Of a stretch of DNA of 64,000 bases, positions 15,859 through 25,736 are shown in pieces. The position numbers and the translations under genes were made by a program. The stretch spans positions 230,503-294,502 of the forward strand of contig JAPWJZ010000002.1 of assembly GCA_028283745.1 (NCBI GenBank). Direction: 5' to 3'. The DNA is from Micavibrio sp. (GTDB lineage Bacteria > Pseudomonadota > Alphaproteobacteria > Micavibrionales > UBA2020). The notes under the pieces were generated by a model. That model was not told where the DNA came from. It was given only the letters and a program-made list of their open reading frames with translations, and searched no databases. How positions within the stretch are numbered: position 1 is the stretch's first letter; each line of letters opens with the position of its first letter.

Positions 15859-16680
15859 ATGAAAAAAACAGTCCTTATCACCGGCGCCTCCTCCGGCATC
15901 GGTTACGCCGCGGCCCGGCATTTCGCGGCGCAGGGCTGGAATGTTGCGGCCACCATGCGCGACCCTATCGGCTGCGACCTTGCGGGCCTTGATGGTGTTT
16001 TGACGCTGCCGCTGGACGTGCAAAACAGAAGCAGCATTGCAGGCGCGGTTAATTCAACCCTCGCGCATTTCGGGCACATCGATGTTGTAGTGAATAACGC
16101 AGGCTATAGCCTGTTTGGTATTTTTGAATCCCTGCCGCCCGAAAAAATTGACGAACAATTCGCCGTCAACGTCATTGGCGTGATGGATGTGACGCGCGCG
16201 GTGTTGCCGCATTTCCGCCAGCGCAATGCGGGTGTCATTATCAACGTCAGCTCGCGCGCGGGCATTGTAGCCATGCCGCTCAACACGCTTTACTCCGCCA
16301 GCAAATTCGCGCTGGAAGGTTTTTCGGAGGCGTTGTTTTATGAACTGGCCGGCCTTAACATCGCCGTCAAAATCATCCAGCCCAGTGGCGGCGTCACAGC
16401 CACAAAGTTTTCCGAACGTATGGTCAGGGACAGACCGGCGGAAGTGCCCGCGGCCTACGCGCCGTTCACTGAAAAAGCCGGTGCGGTTTACGCCAATATG
16501 CAAGCCAGCCGCAGAACAGCTGCCACAGAAGTCGCCGACGTTATTTTCACCGCCGCAACCGACGGCACGCCGCGCCTGCGGTATTTCACCGGCGAAGACA
16601 TCGGCGGTTTCGTTGACGCCCGCCGCGAAAAGACCGACCAGCACTTCATCGATTTCATGCGCGAAAAGTTTGTGCCTTAA
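15859..16680 (+). CDS. Short-chain dehydrogenase/reductase (paralogue 1)
   Basis: A 273-residue classical SDR oxidoreductase. The dinucleotide motif T-G-A-S-S-G-I-G is at 8-15, N-N-A-G at 79-82 and the catalytic Y145-x-x-x-K149 in LYSASKFALEG. The arginine in TMRDP near 33 suggests NADPH preference (inference). The substrate is unknown. It resembles the SDR at 43416 closely in its first 50 residues, so the two are paralogues. It interrupts the usual ispA-dxs order. Confidence 0.9.
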   Translation: MKKTVLITGASSGIGYAAARHFAAQGWNVAATMRDPIGCDLAGLDGVLTLPLDVQNRSSIAGAVNSTLAHFGHIDVVVNNAGYSLFGIFESLPPEKIDEQFAVNVIGVMDVTRAVLPHFRQRNAGVIINVSSRAGIVAMPLNTLYSASKFALEGFSEALFYELAGLNIAVKIIQPSGGVTATKFSERMVRDRPAEVPAAYAPFTEKAGAVYANMQASRRTAATEVADVIFTAATDGTPRLRYFTGEDIGGFVDARREKTDQHFIDFMREKFVP

Positions 16681-16701
16681 AATAAGGCAGGAATAATGCA
16701 T

Positions 16702-16739
16702 AAAAAAAGGGAGAATGGTATTAACCATTCTCCCTTTTT
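16702..16739. terminator. Bidirectional terminator
   Basis: A 16-bp perfect stem (AAAAAGGGAGAATGGT with its complement, 16704-16719 and 16724-16739) with an ATTA loop sits between two convergent genes. It presents a U-run on both strands. Confidence 0.93.
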
Positions 16740-16755
16740 GTTCAGGCCTGCAGCG

Positions 16756-17541
16756 TTAGATCGGCGGCGGCACAGATTTCGATTGTTTCTGGATGCTGCC
16801 GCTTTCGCCCGTCGTGAAGCTTTCGACAATGTTAGGCGGATCGTAGCGACGCTGTCTGTCTTTCAGCGTTACGCCCTGGCTGCCAAGCGGCAGGCGCACG
16901 CCGAGAATACCGTAGCCGTCGCTTTCATTGGTGTCACCCGCTGCCGCAAACACGGAGAAGGGCACAGCATCCGGCTGCCATTCGGCATCAAGCCCGGCGC
17001 TGCGGTTGTTGCTGAAGGCACCGGCGCCCGCGGCCACAACAATGTTGTCGGTCACGTAATAGCTGAGACGGGTGTTGATGTAACCGGTATCGTCATCATC
17101 ATCGCTCTGCCAGCCGCCGGCAAGGCGGGCGGTGAAATCACCCCAATAGCCTTCGGCTTCAGGGCCGACGCGGGTGATGTCATCGCTGCCGACGCGGCTC
17201 CACATCGCGGTTGCGCCCAGCAGGTATTTCGACGGGTCGCGGTAGAAAATGTGCCCGGCAAGACCGCCGCGGTTCAGGCCTTCGCCCAAAGCCTCGCTGC
17301 CGTCTAACTGTGCGCCAAAGCTATTGCCGATCGGCACGGTCGCGGTGCCGGAAATAATCGCCTTCGCATCGTGGTCGATGATGGCAGCGCCGGTCGACAG
17401 GTCGAAGTTGGGGTTGGCAACAGCGGCGTTGCTGTAAGCCGCAGGCGCCTGCGCGCTTTCTGCTGCCTGTGCGGCAGTGGCAACGCTCATGATCAGCGCT
17501 GCTAGCGCCACGGACGTGACGACTGTTTTGGGATTGAACAT
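16756..17541 (-). CDS. Secreted, outer-membrane beta-barrel-like protein
   Basis: A 261-residue exported protein of unknown function. The signal peptide ends near A-A-Q-A-A (about 24-28). The mature chain is rich in alternating hydrophobic/aromatic strands, such as YLLGATAMWSRVG and RLSYYVTDNIVVAAGAGAF, separated by Asp/Gly/Asn turns. That resembles a small beta-barrel, but the C-terminus is polar (KSVPPPI) and lacks the terminal Phe expected of a barrel. GGAG lies 6 bases before the ATG. It is transcribed against its neighbours inside the isoprenoid block. Confidence 0.75.
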   Translation of the reverse strand: MFNPKTVVTSVALAALIMSVATAAQAAESAQAPAAYSNAAVANPNFDLSTGAAIIDHDAKAIISGTATVPIGNSFGAQLDGSEALGEGLNRGGLAGHIFYRDPSKYLLGATAMWSRVGSDDITRVGPEAEGYWGDFTARLAGGWQSDDDDDTGYINTRLSYYVTDNIVVAAGAGAFSNNRSAGLDAEWQPDAVPFSVFAAAGDTNESDGYGILGVRLPLGSQGVTLKDRQRRYDPPNIVESFTTGESGSIQKQSKSVPPPI

Positions 17542-17830
17542 TAGAACTCCATTTTCTGTGCTATTTTTTTTTGCGGTTTTTTTGGTCGTTAGGTGCCGAG
17601 GATAACGCTGCCGCCCTTTTACCCGACGAATGCATACCCAACGAATCCAAAGTAATGGTCCCTGCTAAAAGTTCCCACCTTTTTGAACAGTTTGGAGGCA
17701 AAAAAAAGCCCGCCGGTCCGCGCAAAATATATGTAAATAAAATACCTTGGTTTATGGCAAAAAAAGCCCCCGGCATGCATTCCTTTTTGACGGCCATTGG
17801 CATATAACAAGAACAACAAGGAATCAAAAC

Positions 17831-19744
17831 ATGCCGACACCCCTGCTGGATGCCATCCAAACCCCCGATGACCTGCGAAAGGTCAATCGCAAGGACCTGC
17901 AAAAGGTAGCGGATGAAGTGCGCGCCGAAATGATCGAGGCTGTTGCGGTTACGGGCGGGCACCTTGGCGCAGGCCTTGGCGTGGTTGAGCTCACGACGGC
18001 AATTCACTACGCCTTCAACACCCCCGACGACCGCCTGATCTGGGATGTCGGCCACCAGGCTTATCCGCATAAAATCCTCACCGGCCGCCGCGGGCAAATC
18101 CGCACGCTGCGTCAGGGCGGCGGGTTGTCGGGCTTTACCAGACGCTCGGAATCGGTTTATGACCCCTTCGGCGCGGCGCATAGCTCCACATCTATTTCCG
18201 CAGGGCTTGGCATGGCGGTTGCGCGCGACCTGAAGGGTGGCGACAACAAAATCATCTGCGTTATCGGCGATGGCGCGATGAGCGCGGGCATGGCCTATGA
18301 AGCCATGAACAACGCGGGCGCGCTGGACAGCCGCCTGATTGTTATCTTGAACGACAATGACATGTCCATCGCCCCGCCGGTCGGCGCGATGAGCGCATAT
18401 TTGTCGCGCCTGATTTCATCAAAGCCCTACCTGACGCTGCGTGAAATCGGCAAAAAGTTTTCCGAGAAGCTGCCGGGCCCGCTGCAAAAAGCCGCGCAAC
18501 GCGCCGAAGAATATGCGCGCGGCATGGTCACGGGCGGCACGCTGTTTGAAGAACTGGGTTTTTACTACGTCGGCCCCATTGACGGCCACAACCTTGACCA
18601 CCTGCTGCCGGTGCTCGAAAACGTGCGCGATTCCGCGCATAAAGGGCCCTTCCTTGTCCACGTCGTCACCCAAAAAGGCAAGGGCTACCCGCCCGCTGAA
18701 ACGGCAGCCGATAAAATGCACGGCGTTGCGAAGTTTGATGTGCTGACGGGCACGCAGACCAAGGCAAAGTCCAACGCCCCCAGCTATACCCGCGTCTTTG
18801 CAGATGGCCTGATTGCAGAAGCGCAGCACGATGAAAAAATCGTCGCCATCACCGCCGCCATGCCGTCCGGCACGGGCCTCGATCTGTTTGAAAAAACCTA
18901 TCCGGACCGCACGTTCGACGTGGGCATTGCCGAACAGCACGCGGTCACGTTCGCGGCGGGCCTTGCGACGGAAGGTTATAAACCCTTCGTGGCCATTTAT
19001 TCCACCTTCCTGCAGCGTGCTTACGACCAGGTGGTGCATGACGTCGCCATTCAAAACCTTCCCGTCCGTTTCGCCATGGACAGGGCAGGACTTGTGGGTG
19101 CGGATGGTGCAACGCATGCCGGCGCGTTTGACGTGGCTTACCTTGCCTGCCTGCCCAACATGGTGTTGATGGCAGCGGCAGATGAACTTGAACTGCTGCA
19201 CATGACCGCCACCATGGCCGCGCATAACAGCGGCCCCATTGCCCTGCGCTACCCGCGCGGGGACGGCGTGGGGCTTGAACTGCCCGCACGCGGCACGCCG
19301 CTTGAAATTGGCAAGGGCCGCATTGTTCGCGATGGCGGCAAGGTTGCTATTCTGTCCTACGGCACGCGCCTTGCCGAAGCCCTGAAGGCGGCGGATACGC
19401 TGGCTGCCATGGGCCTGCCCGCCACCGTGGCGGATGCCCGCTTTGCAAAACCGGTTGACGCCGAATTGGTGCTGAAGCTTGCGCAAACGCACGAAGTGCT
19501 GGTGACAATTGAAGAAGGGTCAACCAACGGTTTTGGCGCGCTGGTGTTGCAGCTGCTGGCATCGCATGGCGCCTTGGACAAAGGCCTTAAAATCCGCACC
19601 ATGACACTGCCGGACGTGTTCCAGGAACACGACGCGCCGCAAAAGCAATATGATGAAGCGCAGCTGAACGCGCCGCACATTGTGGCGCAGGTGCTGGCAG
19701 CCTTGGGCATGGAAGCTGCAGCCATTACGGCGAAAAAAGCGTAA
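17831..19744 (+). CDS. dxs: 1-deoxy-D-xylulose-5-phosphate synthase
   Basis: A 637-residue thiamine-diphosphate enzyme that condenses pyruvate and glyceraldehyde 3-phosphate, the entry and main control step of the MEP pathway. Visible residues are His44 in [10 protein letters not shown], His75 in [11 protein letters not shown], the ThDP motif G-D-G-A-M-S-A-G from 146 with N-D-N-D near 174, and the [11 protein letters not shown] transketolase motif. The ATG at 17831 has GGA 9 bases upstream and gives the normal MPTPLLD start. tlyA follows after 34 bases, keeping the common dxs-tlyA pair. Confidence 0.97.
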   Translation: MPTPLLDAIQTPDDLRKVNRKDLQKVADEVRAEMIEAVAVTGGHLGAGLGVVELTTAIHYAFNTPDDRLIWDVGHQAYPHKILTGRRGQIRTLRQGGGLSGFTRRSESVYDPFGAAHSSTSISAGLGMAVARDLKGGDNKIICVIGDGAMSAGMAYEAMNNAGALDSRLIVILNDNDMSIAPPVGAMSAYLSRLISSKPYLTLREIGKKFSEKLPGPLQKAAQRAEEYARGMVTGGTLFEELGFYYVGPIDGHNLDHLLPVLENVRDSAHKGPFLVHVVTQKGKGYPPAETAADKMHGVAKFDVLTGTQTKAKSNAPSYTRVFADGLIAEAQHDEKIVAITAAMPSGTGLDLFEKTYPDRTFDVGIAEQHAVTFAAGLATEGYKPFVAIYSTFLQRAYDQVVHDVAIQNLPVRFAMDRAGLVGADGATHAGAFDVAYLACLPNMVLMAAADELELLHMTATMAAHNSGPIALRYPRGDGVGLELPARGTPLEIGKGRIVRDGGKVAILSYGTRLAEALKAADTLAAMGLPATVADARFAKPVDAELVLKLAQTHEVLVTIEEGSTNGFGALVLQLLASHGALDKGLKIRTMTLPDVFQEHDAPQKQYDEAQLNAPHIVAQVLAALGMEAAAITAKKA

Positions 19745-19778
19745 TACCCCAAAAAGTGCAATACCCCGGGCGATAGAA

Positions 19779-20519
19779 ATGAGCGACAAGAAACGCATCG
19801 ACCATTTACTTGTCGCGCTGGGCCTTGCCCCCAGCCGCACGCGCGCGCAGGAACTGGTGAAGGGCGGGCTTGTGAGCGTTGGCGGAATTGTCATTGCCAA
19901 GCCTGCCGCCGAAGTTGCCGATGATGCCGAAATTATTGTGGCGGGGGATGTTCACCCATGGGTCGGCCGCGGCGGCATAAAGCTGGACCATGCATTGCAG
20001 GAATTCTCCATCACCGCTGCCGCCCGCACCTGCCTTGACCTTGGCGCATCCACCGGCGGCTTTACCGATGTGCTACTGCACCACAACGCCGCGAAGGTTT
20101 ATGCCGTCGATGTCGGTCATGGCCAGCTGCACGAAAAACTGCGGCACGATGCGCGTGTGATACGGCTTGACGGCATGCACGCCAAGGACCTCACTGCCGA
20201 TATTATCCCCGAACCATTGTCGCTGATTGTCGTGGATGTCAGCTTCATCAGCCTCACCAAAGCGCTGCCGCCCGCGCTGGCGCTGGCCGGTGCGGGGTGC
20301 GACCTTGTGGCGCTTGTGAAGCCGCAGTTTGAAGTGGGGCGCGCAGGGCTTGCCCGCGGCGGCATTGTGAAGGATGAAGCCCTGCAAAAGCAGGCCTGCC
20401 TTGATGTGCAAAACTTCATCGAATCACGCGCGGGCTGGGAAGTACAAGGCATCATCCGCAGTCCGGTTGCCGGCGGCGATGGTAATACCGAATTCCTGCT
20501 CGCGGCCCGGAATTACTGA
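19779..20519 (+). CDS. tlyA: TlyA family rRNA 2'-O-methyltransferase
   Basis: A 246-residue protein with an N-terminal S4 RNA-binding domain (about 5-60, KRIDHLLVALGLAPSRTRAQ) and a FtsJ-like SAM methyltransferase domain. The SAM loop is LDLGASTGGFTDVLL near 87-101, and catalytic-type Lys and Asp residues lie in VDVSFISL and LVKPQFEVGR. Mycobacterial TlyA methylates 16S and 23S rRNA and also gave the family its hemolysin label; an rRNA role is the better guess here. The start at 19779 gives the standard MSDKKRID N-terminus. Confidence 0.92.
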   Translation: MSDKKRIDHLLVALGLAPSRTRAQELVKGGLVSVGGIVIAKPAAEVADDAEIIVAGDVHPWVGRGGIKLDHALQEFSITAAARTCLDLGASTGGFTDVLLHHNAAKVYAVDVGHGQLHEKLRHDARVIRLDGMHAKDLTADIIPEPLSLIVVDVSFISLTKALPPALALAGAGCDLVALVKPQFEVGRAGLARGGIVKDEALQKQACLDVQNFIESRAGWEVQGIIRSPVAGGDGNTEFLLAARNY

Positions 20520-20540
20520 ACAGTAACGGGAAACAGCGGG

Positions 20541-20569
20541 TTGACATAAGAAACCCCCCGCGTTAGTCT
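20541..20569 (+). promoter_or_regulatory. Sigma-70 type promoter
   Basis: TTGACA (20541-20546), a 17-bp spacer and TAGTCT (20564-20569) place transcription start near 20576, just before the unknown gene at 20612. Confidence 0.7.
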
Positions 20570-20611
20570 CCCTTTCAACAGTCATTTATGTTCATTTCAA
20601 AAGGGTTTTCC

Positions 20612-21133
20612 ATGCCTGCACCTGCAAACACCAACGCTGTTTCCATCCCCGTTGCGGATTTTGTGCGCAGCCTGACCCTGTCCGAAAAGTTCAACCTGAA
20701 GGCGGGCGCACGCCCCAACCGGCAGGTGAAAAGCGTATTGTCTGACGCTGCAGCGTTGCTGGATGGCGTGTCCGCCAGCCTGACCAAAGGCGCCGAAGTT
20801 TCCGTCGGCAGCGCATGGCATGGCCCTGACCTGTTCCTGAACAAAGCCGAAGCCGTCACCATCGCCCGCAGCAAAGACCGCGCGGCTTACATCACCGGCA
20901 ATGTCGCCCTCAAGGGCCTGCCGAAGCGCGTGACCGGCCAGCTGGCGAACATTCGCAAAAGCTTTAAGCTGTCATCCGATACGCAGGCGGCGGCGCTTGC
21001 CTTGCGCGTTTATGACCGCGTGTGTGACAACCTGTGGCGCGGCAACGGCTTCAGCATTGAAAGTACGGCGAACGTGGCAGCCAGCTTTGATACCGACCGC
21101 GTGCGCAATAAAATCATTCGTCAGACCCCGTAA
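20612..21133 (+). CDS. Hypothetical protein, 173 residues
   Basis: Not recognised. A soluble, basic protein without signal peptide. The first 60 residues contain SIPVADFVRSLTLSEKFNL, then a strand-rich part with KGAEVSVGSAWHGPDLF, and a helical C-terminal half. The ATG at 20612 has AAAGGG 7 bases upstream; the earlier in-frame ATG at 20588 has none. A good promoter sits directly upstream. The next gene, a putative metallopeptidase, has its own -10-like element, so co-function is only suggested by adjacency. Confidence 0.65.
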   Translation: MPAPANTNAVSIPVADFVRSLTLSEKFNLKAGARPNRQVKSVLSDAAALLDGVSASLTKGAEVSVGSAWHGPDLFLNKAEAVTIARSKDRAAYITGNVALKGLPKRVTGQLANIRKSFKLSSDTQAAALALRVYDRVCDNLWRGNGFSIESTANVAASFDTDRVRNKIIRQTP

Positions 21134-21190
21134 GATATTGAACTTAATGGCTTAAGCAGCCGCCAGATGCACGTATTCGCGGAATCGTGC

Positions 21191-21196
21191 TATACT
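21191..21196 (+). promoter_or_regulatory. Candidate -10 element of the HELRH peptidase gene
   Basis: TATACT is preceded by GTGC; no good -35 is visible. A transcription start near 21203 would rule out the TTG at 21201 as the start codon. Confidence 0.4.
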
Positions 21197-21224
21197 GTGC
21201 TTGTCATTAAAAACCGTTCGGGGA

Positions 21225-22364
21225 ATGCTGTTGCCGACCAAGCCTCAAAAAGCGACCTATGGCCAGCTTCTGGTCCTGAAGGCTGTGGCCATTATCGACG
21301 AAATGCGCGAAAAGCGCCTCGAGCGCGTCAACGGCACGCACGAATCCCGGCGCGAGGAAATTCTGCAGCGGATGGATGATTTACCGGGCGGTGACGTGCT
21401 GAAAAAGCTGCTGCTCGACGAAGACATCTCCCTCGAAGTGCAATCCCCCCGCCAGCTGCGCAACTGCTTCGGGCAGGTGTCAAAAGCGCCGGGCAACGAC
21501 CGCGTCAGCGCGCAAATCGCCAATAACGGCGACGGCGTCGGCATGGCGCGCACGGCATACCACGAACTGCGCCACGTGCTGCAAATCGCCGACATGGGCC
21601 AGCTGGATGAGGGCGCTGGCCGCCGCCTGAAAAACGTGCGCACCGGTCACATGATCTCATTGATGATGGAAGCGGATGCCTATACCGCCGAAATCGTCAG
21701 CGCCATCAAGGCCGACAAAAACGGCAAGCCCGAATATTTGCGGGACGTATTGAACAAGCGCGACAACGGCCCCAACGTCGACCATGCCAAGCGTTTCCTG
21801 CGCATGAACCCCTTTGACAGCTTCAAAGATGAAGGCGCGTTTGCCCGCGCCCTGTTCACCGACCTGATGATGAACAGCCTTGATAATTATTCGACCAACT
21901 ATTTCGGCAGCTACCGCATGCAGTTTTTGGTGTGCCCGACGCTGCAGGAATTTAAAGACCATCTGGATAAATCCGGCCCGATGAAAGACTTCACGCCGTC
22001 GGAAAAGCTGGGCGCGATTTACGGGGCGGATTTTGCCGGCGGTGTTTCCGTCCGCGCGCTCACCGCCATGTTCCGCACCCAGATGCCGCAGGAAGAACAG
22101 AATGTGCTGCGCCTTATCGACAGCACGGTCAAAAAAGCCGATACGATGACGGATGCCGAGTATGAAAAGCTGCGCGATGATATTCTAATCAAGACGCAGA
22201 GCATCTACTGGAAGGAAGACCACAATACCCACCCGCCGGGCACGGCCTATTCCGCCGCCAGCCGCTTCCTGCAAAAAGCGGCCGGGGCTGAAAAGCCGCT
22301 GACGGTATCAGACTTCAAGGCTGCCTTGAAGATCAGCCCTAAAAAGCCCGCTCGCAGCTATTAA
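21225..22364 (+). CDS. Putative zinc metallopeptidase (DUF6782-like)
   Basis: A 379-residue protein with H-E-L-R-H at 113-117, matching HExxH, and an E-A-D-A segment at 149-152 that could supply the third zinc ligand in gluzincin fashion. The motif lies between two helical regions. No signal peptide or membrane segment is seen, so it would act in the cytosol. It resembles uncharacterised bacterial proteins described as putative metallopeptidases; DUF6782 is named from memory. The ATG at 21225 is preferred; TTG at 21201 lies at the probable transcription start, and GGGGA is oddly close to the ATG. Its end is five bases from the opposing ivd gene. Confidence 0.7.
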   Translation: MLLPTKPQKATYGQLLVLKAVAIIDEMREKRLERVNGTHESRREEILQRMDDLPGGDVLKKLLLDEDISLEVQSPRQLRNCFGQVSKAPGNDRVSAQIANNGDGVGMARTAYHELRHVLQIADMGQLDEGAGRRLKNVRTGHMISLMMEADAYTAEIVSAIKADKNGKPEYLRDVLNKRDNGPNVDHAKRFLRMNPFDSFKDEGAFARALFTDLMMNSLDNYSTNYFGSYRMQFLVCPTLQEFKDHLDKSGPMKDFTPSEKLGAIYGADFAGGVSVRALTAMFRTQMPQEEQNVLRLIDSTVKKADTMTDAEYEKLRDDILIKTQSIYWKEDHNTHPPGTAYSAASRFLQKAAGAEKPLTVSDFKAALKISPKKPARSY

Positions 22365-22369
22365 ATTCC

Positions 22370-23560
22370 CTACATCGTTTCCTTGAAAAGCTCGCGGCCA
22401 ATCAGCATGCGGCGAATTTCAGACGTGCCGGCGCCAATTTCATACAGCTTCGCATCGCGCAGCAGGCGGCCGGTCGGGTATTCGTTGATATAGCCGTTGC
22501 CGCCAAGGGTCTGGATGGCTTCAAGCGCCATCCACGTCGCTTTTTCAGCGGCGTACAAAATGGCACCGGCAGCATCCTTGCGGGTGATTTCCTTGCGGTC
22601 GCAGGCCTGGCCTACGGCGTACACATAAGCGCGCGCGGTGTTCAGCGCCACGTACATGTCGGCAACCTTGCCCTGCATCAGCTGGAATTCGCCAATGCTC
22701 TGGCCGAACTGCTTGCGTTCATGCAGGTAGGGAATAACAACGTCCATGCAGGCCTGCATAATGCCAAGGGGGCCGGCGGACAGCACGGCGCGCTCGTAAT
22801 CAAGCCCGCTCATCAGCACGTTCACGCCCTTGCCAACGGTGCCCAGCACGTTTTCTTCCGGCACTTCGCAATCCTGGAACACCAGTTCGCAGGTATTGGA
22901 GCCGCGCATGCCAAGTTTGTCGAGTTTCTGCGCGGTTGAAAAACCCTTGAAGCCGCGCTCGATGATAAAGGCGGTGATGCCCTTGGCGTTGGCGGCGGGG
23001 TCGGTCTTTGCGTAAACGACCAAGGTGTGCGCATCCGGCCCGTTGGTGATCCACATTTTATTGCCGTTCAAAACGTAGCGGTCGCCCTTCTTTTCGGCTT
23101 TCAGCTTCATCGATACAACATCCGACCCCGCGCCGGGTTCAGACATGGCAAGCGCGCCAATTTTGGTGCCGGCGCAAAGGTCGGGCAGGTATTTCTTTTT
23201 CTGGGCTTCCGAACCGTTCAGGCTGATCTGGTTGACGCAGAGGTTTGAAAACGCGCCATAGGAAAGGCCGACCGATGCCGAAGCGCGGCTGATTTCTTCC
23301 ATCGCAATAATATGCTCGATATAGCCAAGGCCCGAACCGCCAAAGTCCGGCGACACGGTAATGCCCAGAAGGCCCAGCTTGCCGAATTCCGGCCACAGTT
23401 CGTTCGGGAACTGGTTGCTGCGGTCAATTTCCGCCGCGCGGGGGGCTATGTTATCCTGCGCAAAGCCGCGCACTGTTTCGCGGATCATGTCGGCATGCTC
23501 GCCAAGGCTGAATTTCAGCGACGGGTAATCAAGCGCCTTGGGCGTATAGGATTCGGTCAT
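22370..23560 (-). CDS. ivd: Isovaleryl-CoA dehydrogenase
   Basis: A 396-residue FAD-dependent acyl-CoA dehydrogenase converting isovaleryl-CoA to 3-methylcrotonyl-CoA in leucine breakdown. The FAD-binding [10 protein letters not shown] stretch is at about 138-147 and WITNG at 170-174. Glu256 in [15 protein letters not shown] is at the position used as catalytic base by isovaleryl-CoA dehydrogenases, which separates it from short-chain enzymes. The C-terminal [11 protein letters not shown] and [12 protein letters not shown] are standard. AGGAGC lies before the ATG at 23560; an upstream start at 23611 is unlikely. The usual mcc carboxylase genes are not adjacent. Confidence 0.94.
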   Translation of the reverse strand: MTESYTPKALDYPSLKFSLGEHADMIRETVRGFAQDNIAPRAAEIDRSNQFPNELWPEFGKLGLLGITVSPDFGGSGLGYIEHIIAMEEISRASASVGLSYGAFSNLCVNQISLNGSEAQKKKYLPDLCAGTKIGALAMSEPGAGSDVVSMKLKAEKKGDRYVLNGNKMWITNGPDAHTLVVYAKTDPAANAKGITAFIIERGFKGFSTAQKLDKLGMRGSNTCELVFQDCEVPEENVLGTVGKGVNVLMSGLDYERAVLSAGPLGIMQACMDVVIPYLHERKQFGQSIGEFQLMQGKVADMYVALNTARAYVYAVGQACDRKEITRKDAAGAILYAAEKATWMALEAIQTLGGNGYINEYPTGRLLRDAKLYEIGAGTSEIRRMLIGRELFKETM

Positions 23561-23691
23561 GGCTTGTTGCTCCTTGGGTGCAGCGCTGCTTTTCATTTTG
23601 TGCCTCGACATAAAGATTCGGGAATGCCTTCACCATAGCCAAAACCATGCTGAATGGCGACAGGGTAAGCAGTGTAAGTTTTACAGAAAGG

Positions 23692-24195
23692 TCAGTTTTT
23701 AAACCTGACGGGGCGGCCGCGTGTCATGATGGCGGCGGGCAAGCCTTGGGTGAACATGGCAACATCGCGCAAAGCCGCTTCTTTTTGCGCTGCAGCAGCG
23801 GCGTTGTTCGCGCGTATTTCACGGCCGTCATGTTCGTTCGCAATCATCCGGCTGATGCTTTCGTAGCCAAGGCGGTTGGCAAGGTCAGCCGCGCTCTGCC
23901 CGTTTTTATCCTGTACATGCAGCGGCGCGCCGCTTTGCATCAACAGTTCAACGGCTTCAGTCTTTGCCCAGGCGGCGGCTAAATGAAGCGGTGTTTGCCC
24001 GACATCATCTGCAAAGGCGACGGCCTGGGGGCAGCGCTTCAGCGTTTCTTCGATGGCATCAATATTCCCCAGCTCGCAATCGCTGAAGAACGCGATTTTT
24101 TCATCGGCCGTCAGGTTCGCGCGATCCTGCCCAATACCTTTCGGGGGCAGAAAAACGGCGGCCTTTGCGGTCAATGATGTATCCGGTATGGGCAT
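23692..24195 (-). CDS. Ankyrin-repeat protein (small)
   Basis: A 167-residue protein with two or three ankyrin repeats at about 30-125, shown by GQTPLHLAAAWAKTEAVELLMQ and the following NGQSAADLANRLG. It would bind another protein; the partner is unknown. The C-terminal 40 residues are Ala/Arg-rich. No signal peptide is seen. It is 100 bases downstream of mgtE on the same strand. The ribosome site is weak, so the exact start is uncertain. Confidence 0.8.
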   Translation of the reverse strand: MPIPDTSLTAKAAVFLPPKGIGQDRANLTADEKIAFFSDCELGNIDAIEETLKRCPQAVAFADDVGQTPLHLAAAWAKTEAVELLMQSGAPLHVQDKNGQSAADLANRLGYESISRMIANEHDGREIRANNAAAAAQKEAALRDVAMFTQGLPAAIMTRGRPVRFKN

Positions 24196-24294
24196 GAATT
24201 TTTCGGGGATAATGAAAACAATCCAGCAAAAAGCATATACCGCGTCGCAGCATTATGTCTACGACTAATAAAATAAACTATTTATTACAATGGC

Positions 24295-25719
24295 TTAAAT
24301 AAGGAATATGGTCGCCAGGCCGAGGAAGGCCATAAAACCCACAACGTCCGTAACCGTGGTCACGAAAATGGCGGAAGACGGCGCAGGGTCAAGCCCGACC
24401 TTATTCAGCGTCAGCGGCACCACTGCGCCCGCAAAGCCGGCGGCGAAAAGGTTGAGGATAAGCGCGGCGCCCATGACAATAGCGAGATGCGCGTCGTGGT
24501 AAAAGAAAAACACGATCGTCGTCATGATAGTCGCAAAGACAACGCCGTTCATGAACCCGACGACGCATTCCTTGGCGACAATCCGCCACACGTTCGTTGC
24601 CGAAATTTCCTTGGTCGCAAGCGCGCGAATAACGACGGTCAGCGTTTGCGTGCCCGCATTGCCGCCCATGGAGGCAACAATGGGCATCAGCGCCGCCAGC
24701 GCGACGATTTTTTCAATCGACCCCGCAAACATGCTGATGACATAGGTATCCGCAAAGGCGGTGAACAGGTTGACAAACAGCCACGTTGACCGTGCCTTTG
24801 CCGTGCGCATGGTGGACCGGTGAATGTCTGAATCACCAACCCCGCCAAGCTTCAGGATATCTTCTTCCGCTTCTTCATCGATGACGTCGACGACGTCATC
24901 GACGGTAATCATGCCGACAAGGCGGTTGTTGCTGTCCACCACGGGGGCCGACAAAAGGTCTTTGCGGCGGAACTGGAAGGCCACCTGTTCGCGGTCCATA
25001 TCCACCGGCACGGTCACGTGTTCCTCGTTCACCAGCGTATCCACCTTCACCGCGCGCGCCGCGCACAGCAGGCGGGAGAGGGAGACGGAGCCGACGAAAC
25101 AGTGAATAGGGTCAACGATATAAATATCGTAAAACTTCTGCGGCATGGCATCCGATGCGGCCCGCAGGAAGTCGACCGTTTTGCCAACTGTCCAGAACTG
25201 CGGAATAGCCACGAATTCGCGCTGCATCATCCGGCCTGCGGATTCTTCCGGGAAGGTCAAGCCTTCCTCCACCGCCGCGCGTACCTTGCGCGACAGGTGG
25301 CGCATAATTTCCGACCGGCGGTCTTCATCCAGGTCGTCAATCAGGCGGATGGCATCGTCCGATTCAAGGCCGTTGACGATGGATGCGATGTACGGGCCGG
25401 ACATATGCTCCAGCAGCTCGTTCAGCAGCTGGTGGTCAAAGTAGGAAAAAGTTTCCTCCGGCAGAATATCTTCCAGAATTTCCACCAGCTGGCGGCGCTG
25501 GCTGGCATCCACCTTAACAATCAGCTCGGCGGCATCCGGCGCGGAAAGGTCGCGGCACAATTCCTGAATGCGGTCGGTGTAGTGGTGATCCAGCAGTTCC
25601 AGAATTTCCGCGATAAAATCATCCGACAGGCCAATTTCATGCTCGTCATCCGGCGCCGCCTGCTGCTGGGGCAGGGTCGTCTCTTCTGTCTCCAGGCTGT
25701 GCGGGTCGTGATCGGTCAT
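24295..25719 (-). CDS. mgtE: MgtE family magnesium transporter
   Basis: A 474-residue Mg2+ channel of the inner membrane. In order it has an acidic N-terminal tail, an MgtE N domain of helical repeats (about 35-150), a CBS pair (about 155-285, with GMITVDDVVDVIDEEAEED), and five membrane helices from about 310. The conserved Pro-Ile-Val-Ala-Ser-Met-Gly-Gly-Asn-Ala-Gly segment sits in the pore helix. The gene starts 17 bases after the maeB stop, so it is probably co-transcribed with maeB. No Mg2+ riboswitch fits in that gap. Confidence 0.95.
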   Translation of the reverse strand: MTDHDPHSLETEETTLPQQQAAPDDEHEIGLSDDFIAEILELLDHHYTDRIQELCRDLSAPDAAELIVKVDASQRRQLVEILEDILPEETFSYFDHQLLNELLEHMSGPYIASIVNGLESDDAIRLIDDLDEDRRSEIMRHLSRKVRAAVEEGLTFPEESAGRMMQREFVAIPQFWTVGKTVDFLRAASDAMPQKFYDIYIVDPIHCFVGSVSLSRLLCAARAVKVDTLVNEEHVTVPVDMDREQVAFQFRRKDLLSAPVVDSNNRLVGMITVDDVVDVIDEEAEEDILKLGGVGDSDIHRSTMRTAKARSTWLFVNLFTAFADTYVISMFAGSIEKIVALAALMPIVASMGGNAGTQTLTVVIRALATKEISATNVWRIVAKECVVGFMNGVVFATIMTTIVFFFYHDAHLAIVMGAALILNLFAAGFAGAVVPLTLNKVGLDPAPSSAIFVTTVTDVVGFMAFLGLATIFLI

Positions 25720-25736
25720 TTAAGGTTGGGCGTCTT

